From positions 1 through 57,815 of IMG/VR virus record IMGVR_UViG_3300047564_006062: a DNA stretch of 57,815 bases. One strand, 5' to 3'. This document shows, piece after piece, positions 47,862 to 56,900 of this stretch. Positions within the stretch are counted from its first letter, which is position 1. The number at the start of each line of letters is the position of its first letter. Made by a program: the position numbers and the translations under genes. The notes beneath the pieces were generated by a model that saw only the letters and a program-made list of their open reading frames with translations, did no database searches and was not told where the DNA came from. The DNA comes from a virus.

Positions 47862-48181
47862 ACATAATATTTATCATCAGGGATGCTTGGAAATTTAACG
47901 GCTAAAACTTCGGTATCCTCGACATAGTGGGCATGATACTCTTCTCCGGGTTCACTTACATAAATATCCCCAGGACCAAATTCCTCCCCATTTATTACCA
48001 TTTTGCCTTTAGTAATCAATTGCACTTCAGTTATAATTTTATGCATATGTGGACGGTCACGAGTACCTGCTTGATTGGATTGCCAGCATACTTCAAAATC
48101 TTTGGTTCTTACTACTGCTTCCGGAAAGTCTCCGATAAACCAACCTCGTGCACCTGATTCTTTATGCCGAAATTTCTTCAC
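47858..48181 (-). CDS. Cupin-domain protein
   Basis: A 107-residue protein with a single cupin fold: FPEAVVRTKDFEVCWQSNQ, RPHMHKIITEVQLITKGKM (the G-x5-H-x-H-like metal motif and a later Glu) and GDIYVSEPGEEYHAHYVEDT. It probably binds a metal and may act as a small isomerase, dioxygenase or binding protein. It overlaps the preceding gene by 20 bases. Substrate unknown. Confidence 0.82.
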   Translation of the reverse strand: MKKFRHKESGARGWFIGDFPEAVVRTKDFEVCWQSNQAGTRDRPHMHKIITEVQLITKGKMVINGEEFGPGDIYVSEPGEEYHAHYVEDTEVLAVKFPSIPDDKYYV

Positions 48182-48536
48182 TGGTTTTGTCCTTATCTAT
48201 TTCTGCTTGCATTTCGTCCAAAATTTGATTAAAATACTCAGGATCAAGTTTTGCCATTACTTCTGTAATGTATTTGTGATAACCTTTAAAAAAATATTTA
48301 AATAGTTCATCAAAGTCTTTTTTATCATTGAAACTGTTTTGCTGCACACATTTTTCACTCAAATTTATAATAATCTTGGCATTAACATCTTGTTTGCGTA
48401 ATCGTGTACTTATTTGCACCTGCTCATCGTATTGATGATTGGCTGGATCCTTCATATACCCGGGTATATGTGTTTTTTTAGGATCACGCGGTCTGGTTAC
48501 ATAGTGTGCTACCAGATAAATGTTTTGTTTTTTCAT
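48162..48536 (-). CDS. Conserved T4-like protein in the gene 62 position
   Basis: A 124-residue protein immediately downstream of gene 44 with an ATGA overlap: NIYLVAHYVTRPRDPKKTHI, QYDEQVQISTRLRKQDVNAK, IIINLSEKCVQQNSF and LFKYFFKGYHKYITEVMAKL. In T4 this position is held by gene 62, the small clamp-loader subunit, but I see no sequence likeness to gp62. It may be a functional partner of gp44 or an unrelated insert. Confidence 0.75.
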   Translation of the reverse strand: MKKQNIYLVAHYVTRPRDPKKTHIPGYMKDPANHQYDEQVQISTRLRKQDVNAKIIINLSEKCVQQNSFNDKKDFDELFKYFFKGYHKYITEVMAKLDPEYFNQILDEMQAEIDKDKTSEEISA

Positions 48537-49456
48537 GATATTTGACTAAGTTCAACTAAGGTAGCGGAAAGATTAATTTCATGATCGGCTACCAATGAGT
48601 GTGTTGCTGCACCTTTGCGAATAATTTTTATTGCTTCATCTTGCCCTTCGACTGTATCCGACCAAAGGTCTAAGTTTTGATGCATCCATGTAAATAGTTG
48701 TTCGCATTCGTCGGCGGCAGTGTGCGAACATAGCAGTGTTCTTGCTTCTCTAATTTTTCCTCGCTTGAATAATTCTACTGCATCTAATTTGTAATCAGTG
48801 GTACTTGAGTTAGATGCACTTCGAGCCATAGATAACGTACCACTGATACTGTTTGCTTGAAGTAGTTTTAGACAGCTACGCAAGTCGGGATAGGTGGCTT
48901 TGACAAAACTATCTAAAGTATCAAGTTCAAATTCTACGCCTTCAGTTATAAGTACTGTGGCAGCACGGCCGGTAAATTCAGTTTGATCAGTCTTGTCAAT
49001 TACTATTTGTGTGCAACGACTCTTTAATGGGTTTATTATTTTGTGTGCAAGATTGGCTGTGAGAATAAATCTTGCTTGACTTTGATAGGTTTCCATCAAG
49101 CCACGCAATAGTGCTTGGGCGTTGTGTGACAAATAATCTGCCTCATCCAATAACACAATTTTCAAATCGCCAAACGGCATTGTGCTAACAAAACCTTCAA
49201 TTTTGTTTTTTAAAAAATCTACACCATTGTCTCGGCTGGCATTGACTTGAAGGAAATCGTATGGATCAATTTCTAAACTGTTTACAAGGATTTTAGCCAA
49301 AGTTGTTTTACCTGTGCCAGCTGGACCTGTAAACAACAAATGCGGAATACTTTTTTCTTTAACAAAGTATTCAATCTGTTCTCGCTGGTTGGGATCAGTA
49401 AACACGTACCCATCAATGGTTTGTGGGCGATACTTTTCAGTCCAAAGTTCTTTCAT
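48533..49456 (-). CDS. 44: Clamp-loader large subunit gp44
   Basis: A 307-residue AAA+ ATPase that loads the gp45 clamp. WTEKYRPQTIDGYV opens the protein; GPAGTGKTTLAKIL (44-57) is Walker A, IVLLDEADYLSHNAQALLRG Walker B, and LKSRCTQIV carries the arginine finger. The C-terminal collar domain follows. The ATG overlaps the small upstream gene (ATGA). Confidence 0.93.
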   Translation of the reverse strand: MKELWTEKYRPQTIDGYVFTDPNQREQIEYFVKEKSIPHLLFTGPAGTGKTTLAKILVNSLEIDPYDFLQVNASRDNGVDFLKNKIEGFVSTMPFGDLKIVLLDEADYLSHNAQALLRGLMETYQSQARFILTANLAHKIINPLKSRCTQIVIDKTDQTEFTGRAATVLITEGVEFELDTLDSFVKATYPDLRSCLKLLQANSISGTLSMARSASNSSTTDYKLDAVELFKRGKIREARTLLCSHTAADECEQLFTWMHQNLDLWSDTVEGQDEAIKIIRKGAATHSLVADHEINLSATLVELSQIS

Positions 49457-49650
49457 TTAATTAGTGTACGTAAATTGTTGAGGGCGTCAGGAGACAATAT
49501 CATAGTAAATCTTGTCTGCTCTGCTCCTGGGTCTTTGGCAGTCTCCCATTGACTTGTTAACTTTAAGGTATGATAACCTTCTGGATGATTCATTGGCTCA
49601 AAATATCCATACGTATGATATCCGTCGACATTGCTTAGTTCTAATTTCAT
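49453..49650 (-). CDS. Small conserved phage protein
   Basis: 65 residues from the ATG at 49648-49650 (MKLELSNVDGYHTYGYF), at an ATGA junction; upstream in-frame codons would enter the methyltransferase gene. It is strand-rich (LTSQWETAKDPGAEQTRF) with a helix at the end (DALNNLRTLI). Function unknown; its location next to gene 44 suggests a replication-linked role. Confidence 0.75.
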   Translation of the reverse strand: MKLELSNVDGYHTYGYFEPMNHPEGYHTLKLTSQWETAKDPGAEQTRFTMILSPDALNNLRTLIK

Positions 49651-50435
49651 AAATTGTCCTTGTGTAAACAAACTAAATCTTCACTTCTTTGATCAGGATG
49701 CGCTGGTTCCATTGTTTCTGGATAAAAAGCCACATACCCAGCTTCTTCGATTACTCGAAATAGTTCATTTGTATCAGCTTGGCTGTACGCAACGAACCAC
49801 TCAGTAAAAAGCACAGGTTTATATTTTACAAGAATATCTCTTGAACTCCTAATGATTTCTATGTCATGTCCTTCTGTATCTGTTTTCACAAATCCAATTT
49901 TGGCTATTTCTTCTAATGTAAGATATTTGTTGCACATATCCAGTAGAGTCATACCAGATACAGTGATACTTTCCCCGCTCATTCCTGCAACTCTTGCAGC
50001 AGTTTCGGCATCCCATGATTCACCAACAAGACCACCGTTGCACATACTATTTTGGTGATCTTTAAAAGTTAAATTATCTGCTGTACAATTGGTTACTGCT
50101 TCGTTGGCAATAACAAAACGTCCCAGATGTTGATTGACACTACAATTGAATTTTAAGTATGGAAGTATTACAGGATTTGGCTCCACAGATAGAACAGTGG
50201 CTCTACATCGACTCATCATGGGAATAGCAGTATCTCCTGAATGCCCGCCAATATCAATACAGGTCATTCCAGGTTTGATCCACAGCTTCCAAAAGTTTTT
50301 TTCAATGTAGTAATCATATATGGTTTGAAAGTCGGGCACCTTTTCTCTTGGGTGATCCATTTCAAACCAATAGCAGCTTTCGCCGCCGGGTAAATCAAGT
50401 TGATACCCGTTGCGTAATTTAACAGAAGTTTGCAT
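49647..50435 (-). CDS. FkbM family methyltransferase
   Basis: A 262-residue class I methyltransferase: KPGMTCIDIGGHSGDTAIPM (motif I), ATVLSVEPNPVILPYLKFN (acidic loop), GFVKTDTEGHDIEIIRSS (motif characteristic of FkbM) and PVLFTEWFVAYS. FkbM enzymes methylate sugar or polyketide hydroxyls. In phages with many glycan genes, a sugar O-methylation is plausible but unproven. Confidence 0.87.
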   Translation of the reverse strand: MQTSVKLRNGYQLDLPGGESCYWFEMDHPREKVPDFQTIYDYYIEKNFWKLWIKPGMTCIDIGGHSGDTAIPMMSRCRATVLSVEPNPVILPYLKFNCSVNQHLGRFVIANEAVTNCTADNLTFKDHQNSMCNGGLVGESWDAETAARVAGMSGESITVSGMTLLDMCNKYLTLEEIAKIGFVKTDTEGHDIEIIRSSRDILVKYKPVLFTEWFVAYSQADTNELFRVIEEAGYVAFYPETMEPAHPDQRSEDLVCLHKDNL

Positions 50436-50665
50436 TATCGTGATATAATTTTCCAGATTTTTTCTTTAGCTCTTTCATTGAGCCATTCTTGCTCGCCTAC
50501 GTAAGTGGGGGCGTTTTCAATTATTTCATCAAGAATAAATTTAATATTGTAAAGATCTTGTTTACAACCCCACGTAACAAAACCATCCATTCTTGGATCG
50601 GTTATGGCATAACCGCAAGAATGAAGTTGAGTTACAATGTTTTCAACATTCCAATGTTTTATCAT
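50435..50665 (-). CDS. Small conserved phage hypothetical protein
   Basis: A 76-residue protein: NVENIVTQLHSCGYAITDPR, FVTWGCKQDLYNIKFILDE, EQEWLNERAKEKIWKIIS. Two Cys and a helical C-terminus are visible. It overlaps both neighbours by one and four bases. Function unknown. Confidence 0.75.
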   Translation of the reverse strand: MIKHWNVENIVTQLHSCGYAITDPRMDGFVTWGCKQDLYNIKFILDEIIENAPTYVGEQEWLNERAKEKIWKIISR

Positions 50666-51084
50666 TCGTACTGTTCGCGAGTTTTACGCTCAGCATGTAC
50701 TGCGGTTGAAATAGTATCTATATTTTCAGGTTCATCATCTGATACGAAAATAACAGCTTCGGGATCTGCTCGGCGTATAGTAATCTCTTCTCCGTCCTTG
50801 ACTATCTTAAGACCGCGGCTCCATCTTCCGTGTTCAACAAGCACCCATTGTCCGACCCGAACATCTTGTTGTTCGGGTCCAATTGCGTACACTCTTGCCC
50901 ACCGTGGACGAATACCGTCAGTTTTTCCATCATCTCCTAATAATAGTATACCGCTACTTAATTGTCTACCTTCAAAACTCATTTCAGTAACAATTATGCT
51001 GTTTTTTAATGGACGTATTTCGCCATCTATTTCTACACCAAATTGATATCCACGTTTTTGATCAAACGGATTGGTAACTGCCAT
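50662..51084 (-). CDS. 31: Co-chaperonin GroES/gp31-like
   Basis: A 140-residue co-chaperonin cap. PLKNSIIVTEMSFEGRQLSS (mobile loop), GILLLGDDGKTDGIRPRWAR (roof and core) and VYAIGPEQQDVRVGQWVLVE show the GroES fold, with an added acidic C-terminus. T4 gp31 replaces GroES so that host GroEL can fold the major capsid protein. GAGGAGA precedes the ATG. Confidence 0.88.
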   Translation of the reverse strand: MAVTNPFDQKRGYQFGVEIDGEIRPLKNSIIVTEMSFEGRQLSSGILLLGDDGKTDGIRPRWARVYAIGPEQQDVRVGQWVLVEHGRWSRGLKIVKDGEEITIRRADPEAVIFVSDDEPENIDTISTAVHAERKTREQYE

Positions 51085-51096
51085 CTTTCTCCTCGC

Positions 51097-51501
51097 TTAA
51101 ATTCTTGTTGGACCTGTTTTTCGAACAGGTGTTTTTGTCGTTGGTTGATTTTTTGCAACGGTATCTGCCAGACTACCTCGTAGTTTGGGTTGAGCAATTT
51201 CTTCTTCAATTGGTGCAGTAGATTCAAATGCCACTATTGGTTCTACCCATTCATCAGTCAAATCTTTTTTGACTTCTTTACGACGAGGCTGTGGTGGTTG
51301 ATCAATGGCCATTGGTGTGTTTAATTTATAATGTTCCTGCATAATACGGTCTCTCGGAGTTTCTATTTTTCCACCTGGGCCCAATTGATCTCCACGAGCA
51401 TTAACTTTCATATTGCCTACTGCAATGGCGTCGTCGTTTTGTGCTATAATGGCATCCATATTAACTCTTTTGCCATTCGCTGTTGTATACACTCTTTTCA
51501 T
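51097..51501 (-). CDS. Conserved T4-like hypothetical protein
   Basis: A 134-residue protein. The N-terminal half (KRVYTTANGKRVNMDAIIAQ, NDDAIAVGNMKVNARGDQLG) looks strongly constrained and recurs in T4-like phages of aquatic bacteria. The C-terminal half is Pro/Lys/Thr-rich and probably disordered. AAGGAGA and a late-type GATAAATA lie upstream. A virion or assembly role is likely but unproven. Confidence 0.77.
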   Translation of the reverse strand: MKRVYTTANGKRVNMDAIIAQNDDAIAVGNMKVNARGDQLGPGGKIETPRDRIMQEHYKLNTPMAIDQPPQPRRKEVKKDLTDEWVEPIVAFESTAPIEEEIAQPKLRGSLADTVAKNQPTTKTPVRKTGPTRI

Positions 51502-51520
51502 GTGTGTCTCCTTGTGCGGT

Positions 51521-51528
51521 TATTTATC
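51521..51528 (-). promoter_or_regulatory. T4-late-type promoter motif GATAAATA
   Basis: Minus strand, containing the TAA stop of the upstream gene (51524-51526) and lying 20 bases before the ATG at 51501, with AAGGAGA between. Confidence 0.5.
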
Positions 51529-52042
51529 GTAAGAATTCTGTTATATCTAAATCATAATACATGCTGTTTATTCTATGCACGCCAATCAAATATAACACAT
51601 AACTGGCCACACTTGATCCTCTACCTACACCCCATACTATGTTGTTAGACCTCCATGTGTCAATCACATATTTTAGTTGCCTAAGCAAAGGAAATAAATC
51701 GCGTTCTTGATATAGCAACAATTCTTGGCCTACTCGCTGTAATTCTTCTTGAGTTCGGCATTGATCCAGTAGCCACTGTGCAATGTTCATGTTGGCATAT
51801 TCGGCTGGCATATGCCATTGTTTTTGTTTTGTTTGATGAAAAATGTCGACTGAATAATTTTCTGGATAAGGACGATACTCTTTAACCTGGGCAAAATCAG
51901 AAAAAGTTGTTCTCACTGCTGCATTGTATTGATCATAATCATCTACCCAAAATTCACCTATATCAAGATCTGGATTCTTATACAATAGTTCGCACAGGTC
52001 TGTGCTACTTACGTAAGCTTGTCCAAAATTGTCGTACTTCAT
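51524..52042 (-). CDS. DNA polymerase III alpha-like fragment
   Basis: A 172-residue protein whose C-terminus, IVWGVGRGSSVASYVLYLIG, then VHRINSMYYDLDITEFL, matches the DnaE GxGRGS-x-AxS element plus the following 'PixyxLxFExFLN' part of the alpha-subunit palm. The PHP domain and the catalytic Asp motifs of a full polymerase (over 1,000 residues) are missing. It is a free-standing mini-DnaE of the kind seen in T4-like phages. The ATG overlaps the small downstream-read gene. Role unknown. Confidence 0.78.
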   Translation of the reverse strand: MKYDNFGQAYVSSTDLCELLYKNPDLDIGEFWVDDYDQYNAAVRTTFSDFAQVKEYRPYPENYSVDIFHQTKQKQWHMPAEYANMNIAQWLLDQCRTQEELQRVGQELLLYQERDLFPLLRQLKYVIDTWRSNNIVWGVGRGSSVASYVLYLIGVHRINSMYYDLDITEFLR

Positions 52043-52278
52043 TTTTTAATGTCTATTAAATCTTTGAACTTGTCGTTTTTTGCTTCCATTTCTTCCATAA
52101 GTTTCCTATTACGAGTATCCATTTCGTAACGATAATTTTCTAATATCATTTGCATTTGTGGAATAACACTGGTAGGTCCGAATCTGTGAGCCTGATTCAT
52201 TTTTTGAGTTAGTTCGTTGTATTTTTTGTGTAACTCTTCGTTGGATAATTCTGAAAGATTGGAAACCAATGGGTGCAT
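52039..52278 (-). CDS. Small helical conserved phage protein
   Basis: Start at the ATG at 52276-52278 (MHPLVSNLSELSNEELHKKY, 79 residues), with AGGAGAT upstream; longer frames read through the terminator-like repeat at 52290-52344 and are unlikely. The rest is helical and charged (QAHRFGPTSVIPQMQMILEN, MDTRNRKLMEEMEAKNDKF). It looks like a conserved T4-like gene; function unknown. Confidence 0.77.
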   Translation of the reverse strand: MHPLVSNLSELSNEELHKKYNELTQKMNQAHRFGPTSVIPQMQMILENYRYEMDTRNRKLMEEMEAKNDKFKDLIDIKK

Positions 52279-52289
52279 GATATCTCCTA

Positions 52290-52344
52290 TAAAAAAGCTG
52301 GGCCAATTCCATAAATTCAATGGAGGAAAGTAGTCGACCCAGCT
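52290..52344 (-). terminator. Terminator-like two-tier hairpin after mazG
   Basis: Minus strand: AGCTGGG ... CCCAGCT arms (52338-52344 and 52296-52302) enclose an inner TCCAT/ATGGA hairpin and are followed by six Ts. It starts six bases after the mazG stop (52350) and precedes the ribosome binding site of the next gene. Confidence 0.65.
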
Positions 52345-52349
52345 ATTCA

Positions 52350-52784
52350 TTAAATGTCTCCTACAGTTCTGTTTTCAGAAAAGTGTACGTCAAATTCACC
52401 ACCGGGGTAGCGAGCTTTAAGTTTATTTACATTTTCCTCAATCACGTCGTTGGGATCTAATCTTAAAGCTCTACAGGCATTGATCCAATACCACATAATA
52501 TCGCCGAGCTCACGTTTCATATGAAATACATTTTCTTCGCTAAGTGCTTTTCCTTGAAAATATATCTTTTTAGGTATTTCACAAAACTCGCCAGTTTCTG
52601 CTGCAAGACCCAATGCTGCGGTTAGTAATAGCGGTACATTAATATCTGGGCCATGTGTGTCTGTTTCAAAGTTGAAGTTACCGTCTAAATAATCCAAACG
52701 GGACATGAAAGTAGTTAAATCATTGGAAGGTTTGGAAGTTACTGCTTCTACAAATTCTTTGTATCGATTCAAATCAATGGTCAT
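52350..52784 (-). CDS. mazG: MazG-like nucleotide pyrophosphohydrolase
   Basis: A 144-residue protein from the ATG at 52782-52784, preceded by AGGAG; an upstream in-frame ATG is unlikely. The metal-binding E-x-x-E ... E-x-x-D pattern appears in ALGLAAETGEFCEIPKKI and FHMKRELGDIMWYWINACRA, with NVNKLKARYPGGEFD after it. MazG-type enzymes hydrolyse nucleoside triphosphates and, in marine phages, are thought to alter nucleotide pools or (p)ppGpp signalling. Expression seems controlled by the inverted repeat and promoter directly upstream. Confidence 0.9.
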   Translation of the reverse strand: MTIDLNRYKEFVEAVTSKPSNDLTTFMSRLDYLDGNFNFETDTHGPDINVPLLLTAALGLAAETGEFCEIPKKIYFQGKALSEENVFHMKRELGDIMWYWINACRALRLDPNDVIEENVNKLKARYPGGEFDVHFSENRTVGDI

Positions 52785-52788
52785 AAAA

Positions 52789-52830
52789 ACTCCTGGTTTG
52801 CACAATTATAAACTATGCAAAGCCAGGAGT
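52789..52830 (-). repeat. 14-bp inverted repeat: terminator and RBS-sequestering hairpin of mazG
   Basis: ACTCCTGG/CCAGGAGT plus TTTGCA/TGCAAA arms around a 13-base loop with one bulged base. On the minus strand the 3' arm contains the mazG Shine-Dalgarno AGGAG and runs into TTTTTATG. A hairpin would form only in read-through transcripts from the upstream structural gene, since the local promoter starts inside the 3' arm. Confidence 0.75.
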
Positions 52831-52833
52831 CAA
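52805..52833 (-). promoter_or_regulatory. Sigma70-like early promoter of mazG
   Basis: Minus strand: -35 TTGACT (52828-52833), 17-base spacer, -10 TATAAT (52805-52810), inside the inverted repeat region. Predicted +1 near 52798, about 14 bases before the ATG, so its transcript lacks the 5' arm of the repeat. Confidence 0.82.
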
Positions 52834-52848
52834 ATAATATTGTTTCTT

Positions 52849-53922
52849 TTAACTTAATAGCCAGTCGGTGTTGGCTTGACTCCAGGTCAAACGAACCACG
52901 GTATTACCAGTACTGGCAATACTATTTGCTACCCATTTTACTTTTGCAGCATTTCCGGCACCGCCTTTGTTTACAAATACGGTCGTTATTGGCGCAAGGA
53001 AACTCAAAGTAATTCGTCGCCCATCCTCAGCGCCGCTTGGTAATGTGACATATGCATTAGCAATAGTTGCAGAACTTGCTGTATCTAAAAATAGATTATT
53101 GTAAAGAATATTAGCTGCAAAATCTTGATTATTGACCAATGTGACATAAGCATAATTGGAGTTGATAGTGCCACCTGCTTGTGCCACGTTACCGCCAATC
53201 CATGCATTACCAGCTATACCTGCTCCGCCCTTGGCCACAAATGATCCTGTCGTAACTGAATTACTTATAGTGGTGCTGTTGGCTACTACATTACCACCTG
53301 ACACGGTTAAACCACTAAAGTTAAACGCACGATTTCTTGTTAGGTCTTTGATTGCTATGGCTGAGCCATAATCCACGGTACTGAACTCAAAAAAGTAATC
53401 AGTGGCATTAGCAAGTTCTATTGCACTAAAAGTAACAACACTTCCGCTTAGACCAGCAATGGTATCTTTATCGCCGAGAGACACGTCACCGGGCAGAGTT
53501 AGAGTATAAAGTGGATTATTAACACTGACCCAAACTACAATTTTAGCGTTTTGATTAGCAGCATTACTTGGAAAATTAAATGCAAGCGTGGTCGCGCCTG
53601 CCAGTGTTATTTTTTGGAAATTACCGTTTGTAAAATCTATAGTGATTGAGCCACTTACCGCGCCAATGTTGTTATATGTTTCTCTGTAGCCGGTAAAGCT
53701 CGGATTGAGCATGATGTTACCTGCTAAATCGTTACTTAATGTTGTGTTTGTAAGAGCTGATTTAAAAACTGCTTTATTTTGAATATCTTCTAATTCAGCT
53801 TTTACATATGTAAAATTGTTACGAATGTTGGTAAAATTATCACGGAAACCTTGACTGTCATTGTCTTGGCCTGCAACAGGATATGTACCATCAATATTAT
53901 TTGGATTAACTTGGCTTGTCAT
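52849..53922 (-). CDS. Virion structural (fibre-type) protein
   Basis: A 357-residue protein. The N-terminal VNPNNIDGTYPVAGQDNDSQ, then GFRDNFTNIRNNFTYVKAEL is a motif of structural proteins in T4-like aquatic phages. The rest is Ala/Asn/Thr/Ser-rich with many short strands (LAGNIMLNPSFTGYRETYNN, GNAWIGGNVAQAGGTINSNY), as in trimeric fibres. It follows the 1,250-residue structural gene with a TAAATG junction. Confidence 0.82.
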   Translation of the reverse strand: MTSQVNPNNIDGTYPVAGQDNDSQGFRDNFTNIRNNFTYVKAELEDIQNKAVFKSALTNTTLSNDLAGNIMLNPSFTGYRETYNNIGAVSGSITIDFTNGNFQKITLAGATTLAFNFPSNAANQNAKIVVWVSVNNPLYTLTLPGDVSLGDKDTIAGLSGSVVTFSAIELANATDYFFEFSTVDYGSAIAIKDLTRNRAFNFSGLTVSGGNVVANSTTISNSVTTGSFVAKGGAGIAGNAWIGGNVAQAGGTINSNYAYVTLVNNQDFAANILYNNLFLDTASSATIANAYVTLPSGAEDGRRITLSFLAPITTVFVNKGGAGNAAKVKWVANSIASTGNTVVRLTWSQANTDWLLS

Positions 53923-56900
53923 TTATACGAATACTCCATTTTGTGGGAACTTGATATATTTATCCTCAGATTCTGGAATGATATATTTGTCTCTATTGTT
54001 ACTGAACGCTGTACCGCCGCGAACGCCACCTTTTCCTGGATCCCCTTCGCGACATTGGCAACTGCCTCCGTCAAATGTAGTTTCTTCACTTGCGAGTGAT
54101 CCTGTAAATATTCTATATCTTGGAATTGATTCACCTGCATTTGATCTATATTGTAAGGTGCTTGCAGGAAAGGTTTTACCAGTACGTACTTTGACAGTTT
54201 GATTTAAATTTATTTCGTTTTGGAATTCAAGCTTGATTTCTGCATCTTCTCCTTGCTCAAACCTTGAATATGCAAATCCCGGGCTGGCTTCATCAAAACC
54301 CGCTTCATCGCTATCAAATCCCAATGGTATCAACGGTTCCCAAGTGAGTTGCCATGCTCCTCCTCGTTGGTTAACATTTGATTGCTCTGATAATTTTTCT
54401 AAATATCCGGGCACCGTTGTTATACCGTCAGTTAAAATCCACCCGTCGTTGACGTATTCAGGACCAAAGTTTTGTTGGTTTACAAATATTATCAGCTCGT
54501 TCTCTACAAAATTTGTAACTCCGTCAATTAGACCTAATCTTTTACAATTTTCAACAGTGTTTCCATTTATTTGACTAAAAGGGCCAGACACAGCATAGTC
54601 GACTCGTGCAGTACCATCAAATTTTAAAACTGCACCAACTGATGCTGTTATATTAGAATTAAGAACCATGTTTAATGCTCTTATTCCGTTTACTGAAGTT
54701 AATTCCACAGAACGTACTACGGTATTTGCTGCCACAGTGGATAAAGTATCAATGCCTGTGCAAATCCATCCATAACCAATTTTTAAATTGTCTGTGATAG
54801 TAACAGCATTTGAATTAGTTACCGGAAAAATCATTGATCCTGTAATTACATCACTTCCTGCACCCAAGTTTGGAAATTTGTCAAATGTTGTATCTCTACT
54901 TGGTAAAAATCTCGCTGCATTAATGTCATAAAACTTGGATAGATAATTATCCCATTGGTATCTGTCCACTACAAAGTCAATTGAATTTAATTTGAATCCA
55001 CTATTTTTTAATCTATACGCTACAAGTTTTGAAGATCCTGGTTTAGTGTAAGCCACAACTACTGCTCTTGTTAAGCCTAACACATATCCGTTTTCCTGTA
55101 CACTCGTCATCCAACGAGGTAATGCTCCTCTATTGGTATAGCCTAAACCTTGTTCGACTCTATTCTGCATGTTGTTAAAACTGTTAGGATATATTGTGTC
55201 GTATTCAGACGCACCGAACTTAAATTTATTTTTATTATTAAGAGAAACGCTTAATGGAGGACCTTTAGTATCAAACTGTTGGCTATCAATAACATCTGCA
55301 TAAACTACTTCGTAATCTATACTGCCATCTTTGCCTATAGCTCGGGCAGTTTTTATTTCTCCAAAATTTAAATTTTTTGTATAATGATTTAAAGCAATGG
55401 AATTGACAACAGTATCAACTCTCGAGGCACTTAGTCCAGGAAGAAATAAAAATTTTAAATTTTTTTGTAGACCAAAAAACGCATCATCGGATCTATATAA
55501 TAACTCTTTAGGTATTATATTTGGATCTTCTAATACATTTTTTAACCCCAAGCGTTGTTCTTCTTTAGGCAATGCTTTCAGATACAGATTTTCATATGGT
55601 GCTAAATTTCTTGGTCTTATATGAACAACAAAGTTTTTCACTGCAGATATTGATTTATCTACTGATTCTGCTTTAACACTAAATCTTGCGTCTTGATCGA
55701 ATGTTGTATCCCCGCCATCAATTACAGTAGAAATTGCATTTGCTCTGGTAGAAACCACTATAGTATTGGTATCATTACTAAAGGTCAAAGGTGTGCCTTG
55801 AACAACATAAATTGCCGGTCTTATTTCAATGGTATTATTTTCAATTATGTCTGTAACTTCACATCCTGCTGCTACACCAACACCCTGCACACTCATGCCA
55901 ACTTCGATACCATCGGTAGTAGTCAGTGGTAAAAACCCACGTGCGCCATCAAGACTAAAATATCTAAAAGTCACTTTACCAACAAAATTTCCGGATCTCA
56001 ACATTTTGAGTCCTTGTGGAACTCTTCTATACGGTTGGTAAACAATGCTATATTCTAATTCTTTTCCAACGGTATTAGTAGCACTTATTGTTAACTCACT
56101 AATTGATCCATTGTCGATGAAGCCCAGATCGGTAGGTGTATTCCAAATAATTTCTTCGTTTCTGGTTCTTTTGACTGTAAGTTTAAACGTAACCGGATCA
56201 CTTAAATAATCAACAAATAGTGTCCTGTAAGCTCTGATTGTTACATCATAAGTTTTTGTGTCTTCGGGTTGTGTGGGCAGTGTGCCAAATAGCCAACCAG
56301 TGGCTTGATTTATCTGTAAACCTAAAGGCAACCCTTCTGCACCCTGATCAAAACGTATGGTGTCAAAACCAGTAACGCTGCTTATAAACAATACTTCAAC
56401 TACATCAGTTGGACTTGGAGCTCTTGTTGCCAGCGTTCCGGTGCTGTCGCTGGCATCGGTAGCACCTTGATTGTACTTTAAAACAGTGTCAGATACTACT
56501 TCACTCACAGTGAAACGACCGTTAAACGTGATATTAGTCACTCCATATACATCGATGATGTCACCGGTCACGTAACTGTGAGGGTTTGACAAGGTTACTA
56601 CAACTTCGTCGTTGGTTCGTACTATAGTTGATATAGCAAAATTAGTAAAACTAAAAATGTTAGGAGTTGATACGGTGTAATCATCAATAGCTGTGAGTAA
56701 TATGTCATTTACTCTTACGCAGATTTCGTTAGCTGCTGCCGGTTGACTTAAAATATAAGGACCAGCTGTACCATTTCCTACCAGGATTTGATCATCGGCT
56801 GCGTCCAGATCATCCATACCACTGAATGCCAATTCATCAACTTTCCATGAAATATCTTCGTCTTCAGGATCATACGCTAAAAATTTGTATGCAAACATGT

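Noticed and set aside
47867-47875. GATAAATAT five bases before the ATG at 47861
   Set aside because: It lies inside the coding end of the cupin gene as ordinary codons (Asp-Asp-Lys-Tyr-Tyr); too weak to call a promoter alone.
50489-51046. 185-codon + strand frame
   Set aside because: It is antisense to the GroES-like gene and its neighbour; Ser/Cys-rich translation and no context support.
52279-52350. Extended N-terminus (24 extra residues) of the gene at 52039-52278
   Set aside because: This segment is the terminator-like repeat; the internal ATG at 52276-52278 has an AGGAGAT site and gives the expected protein start.
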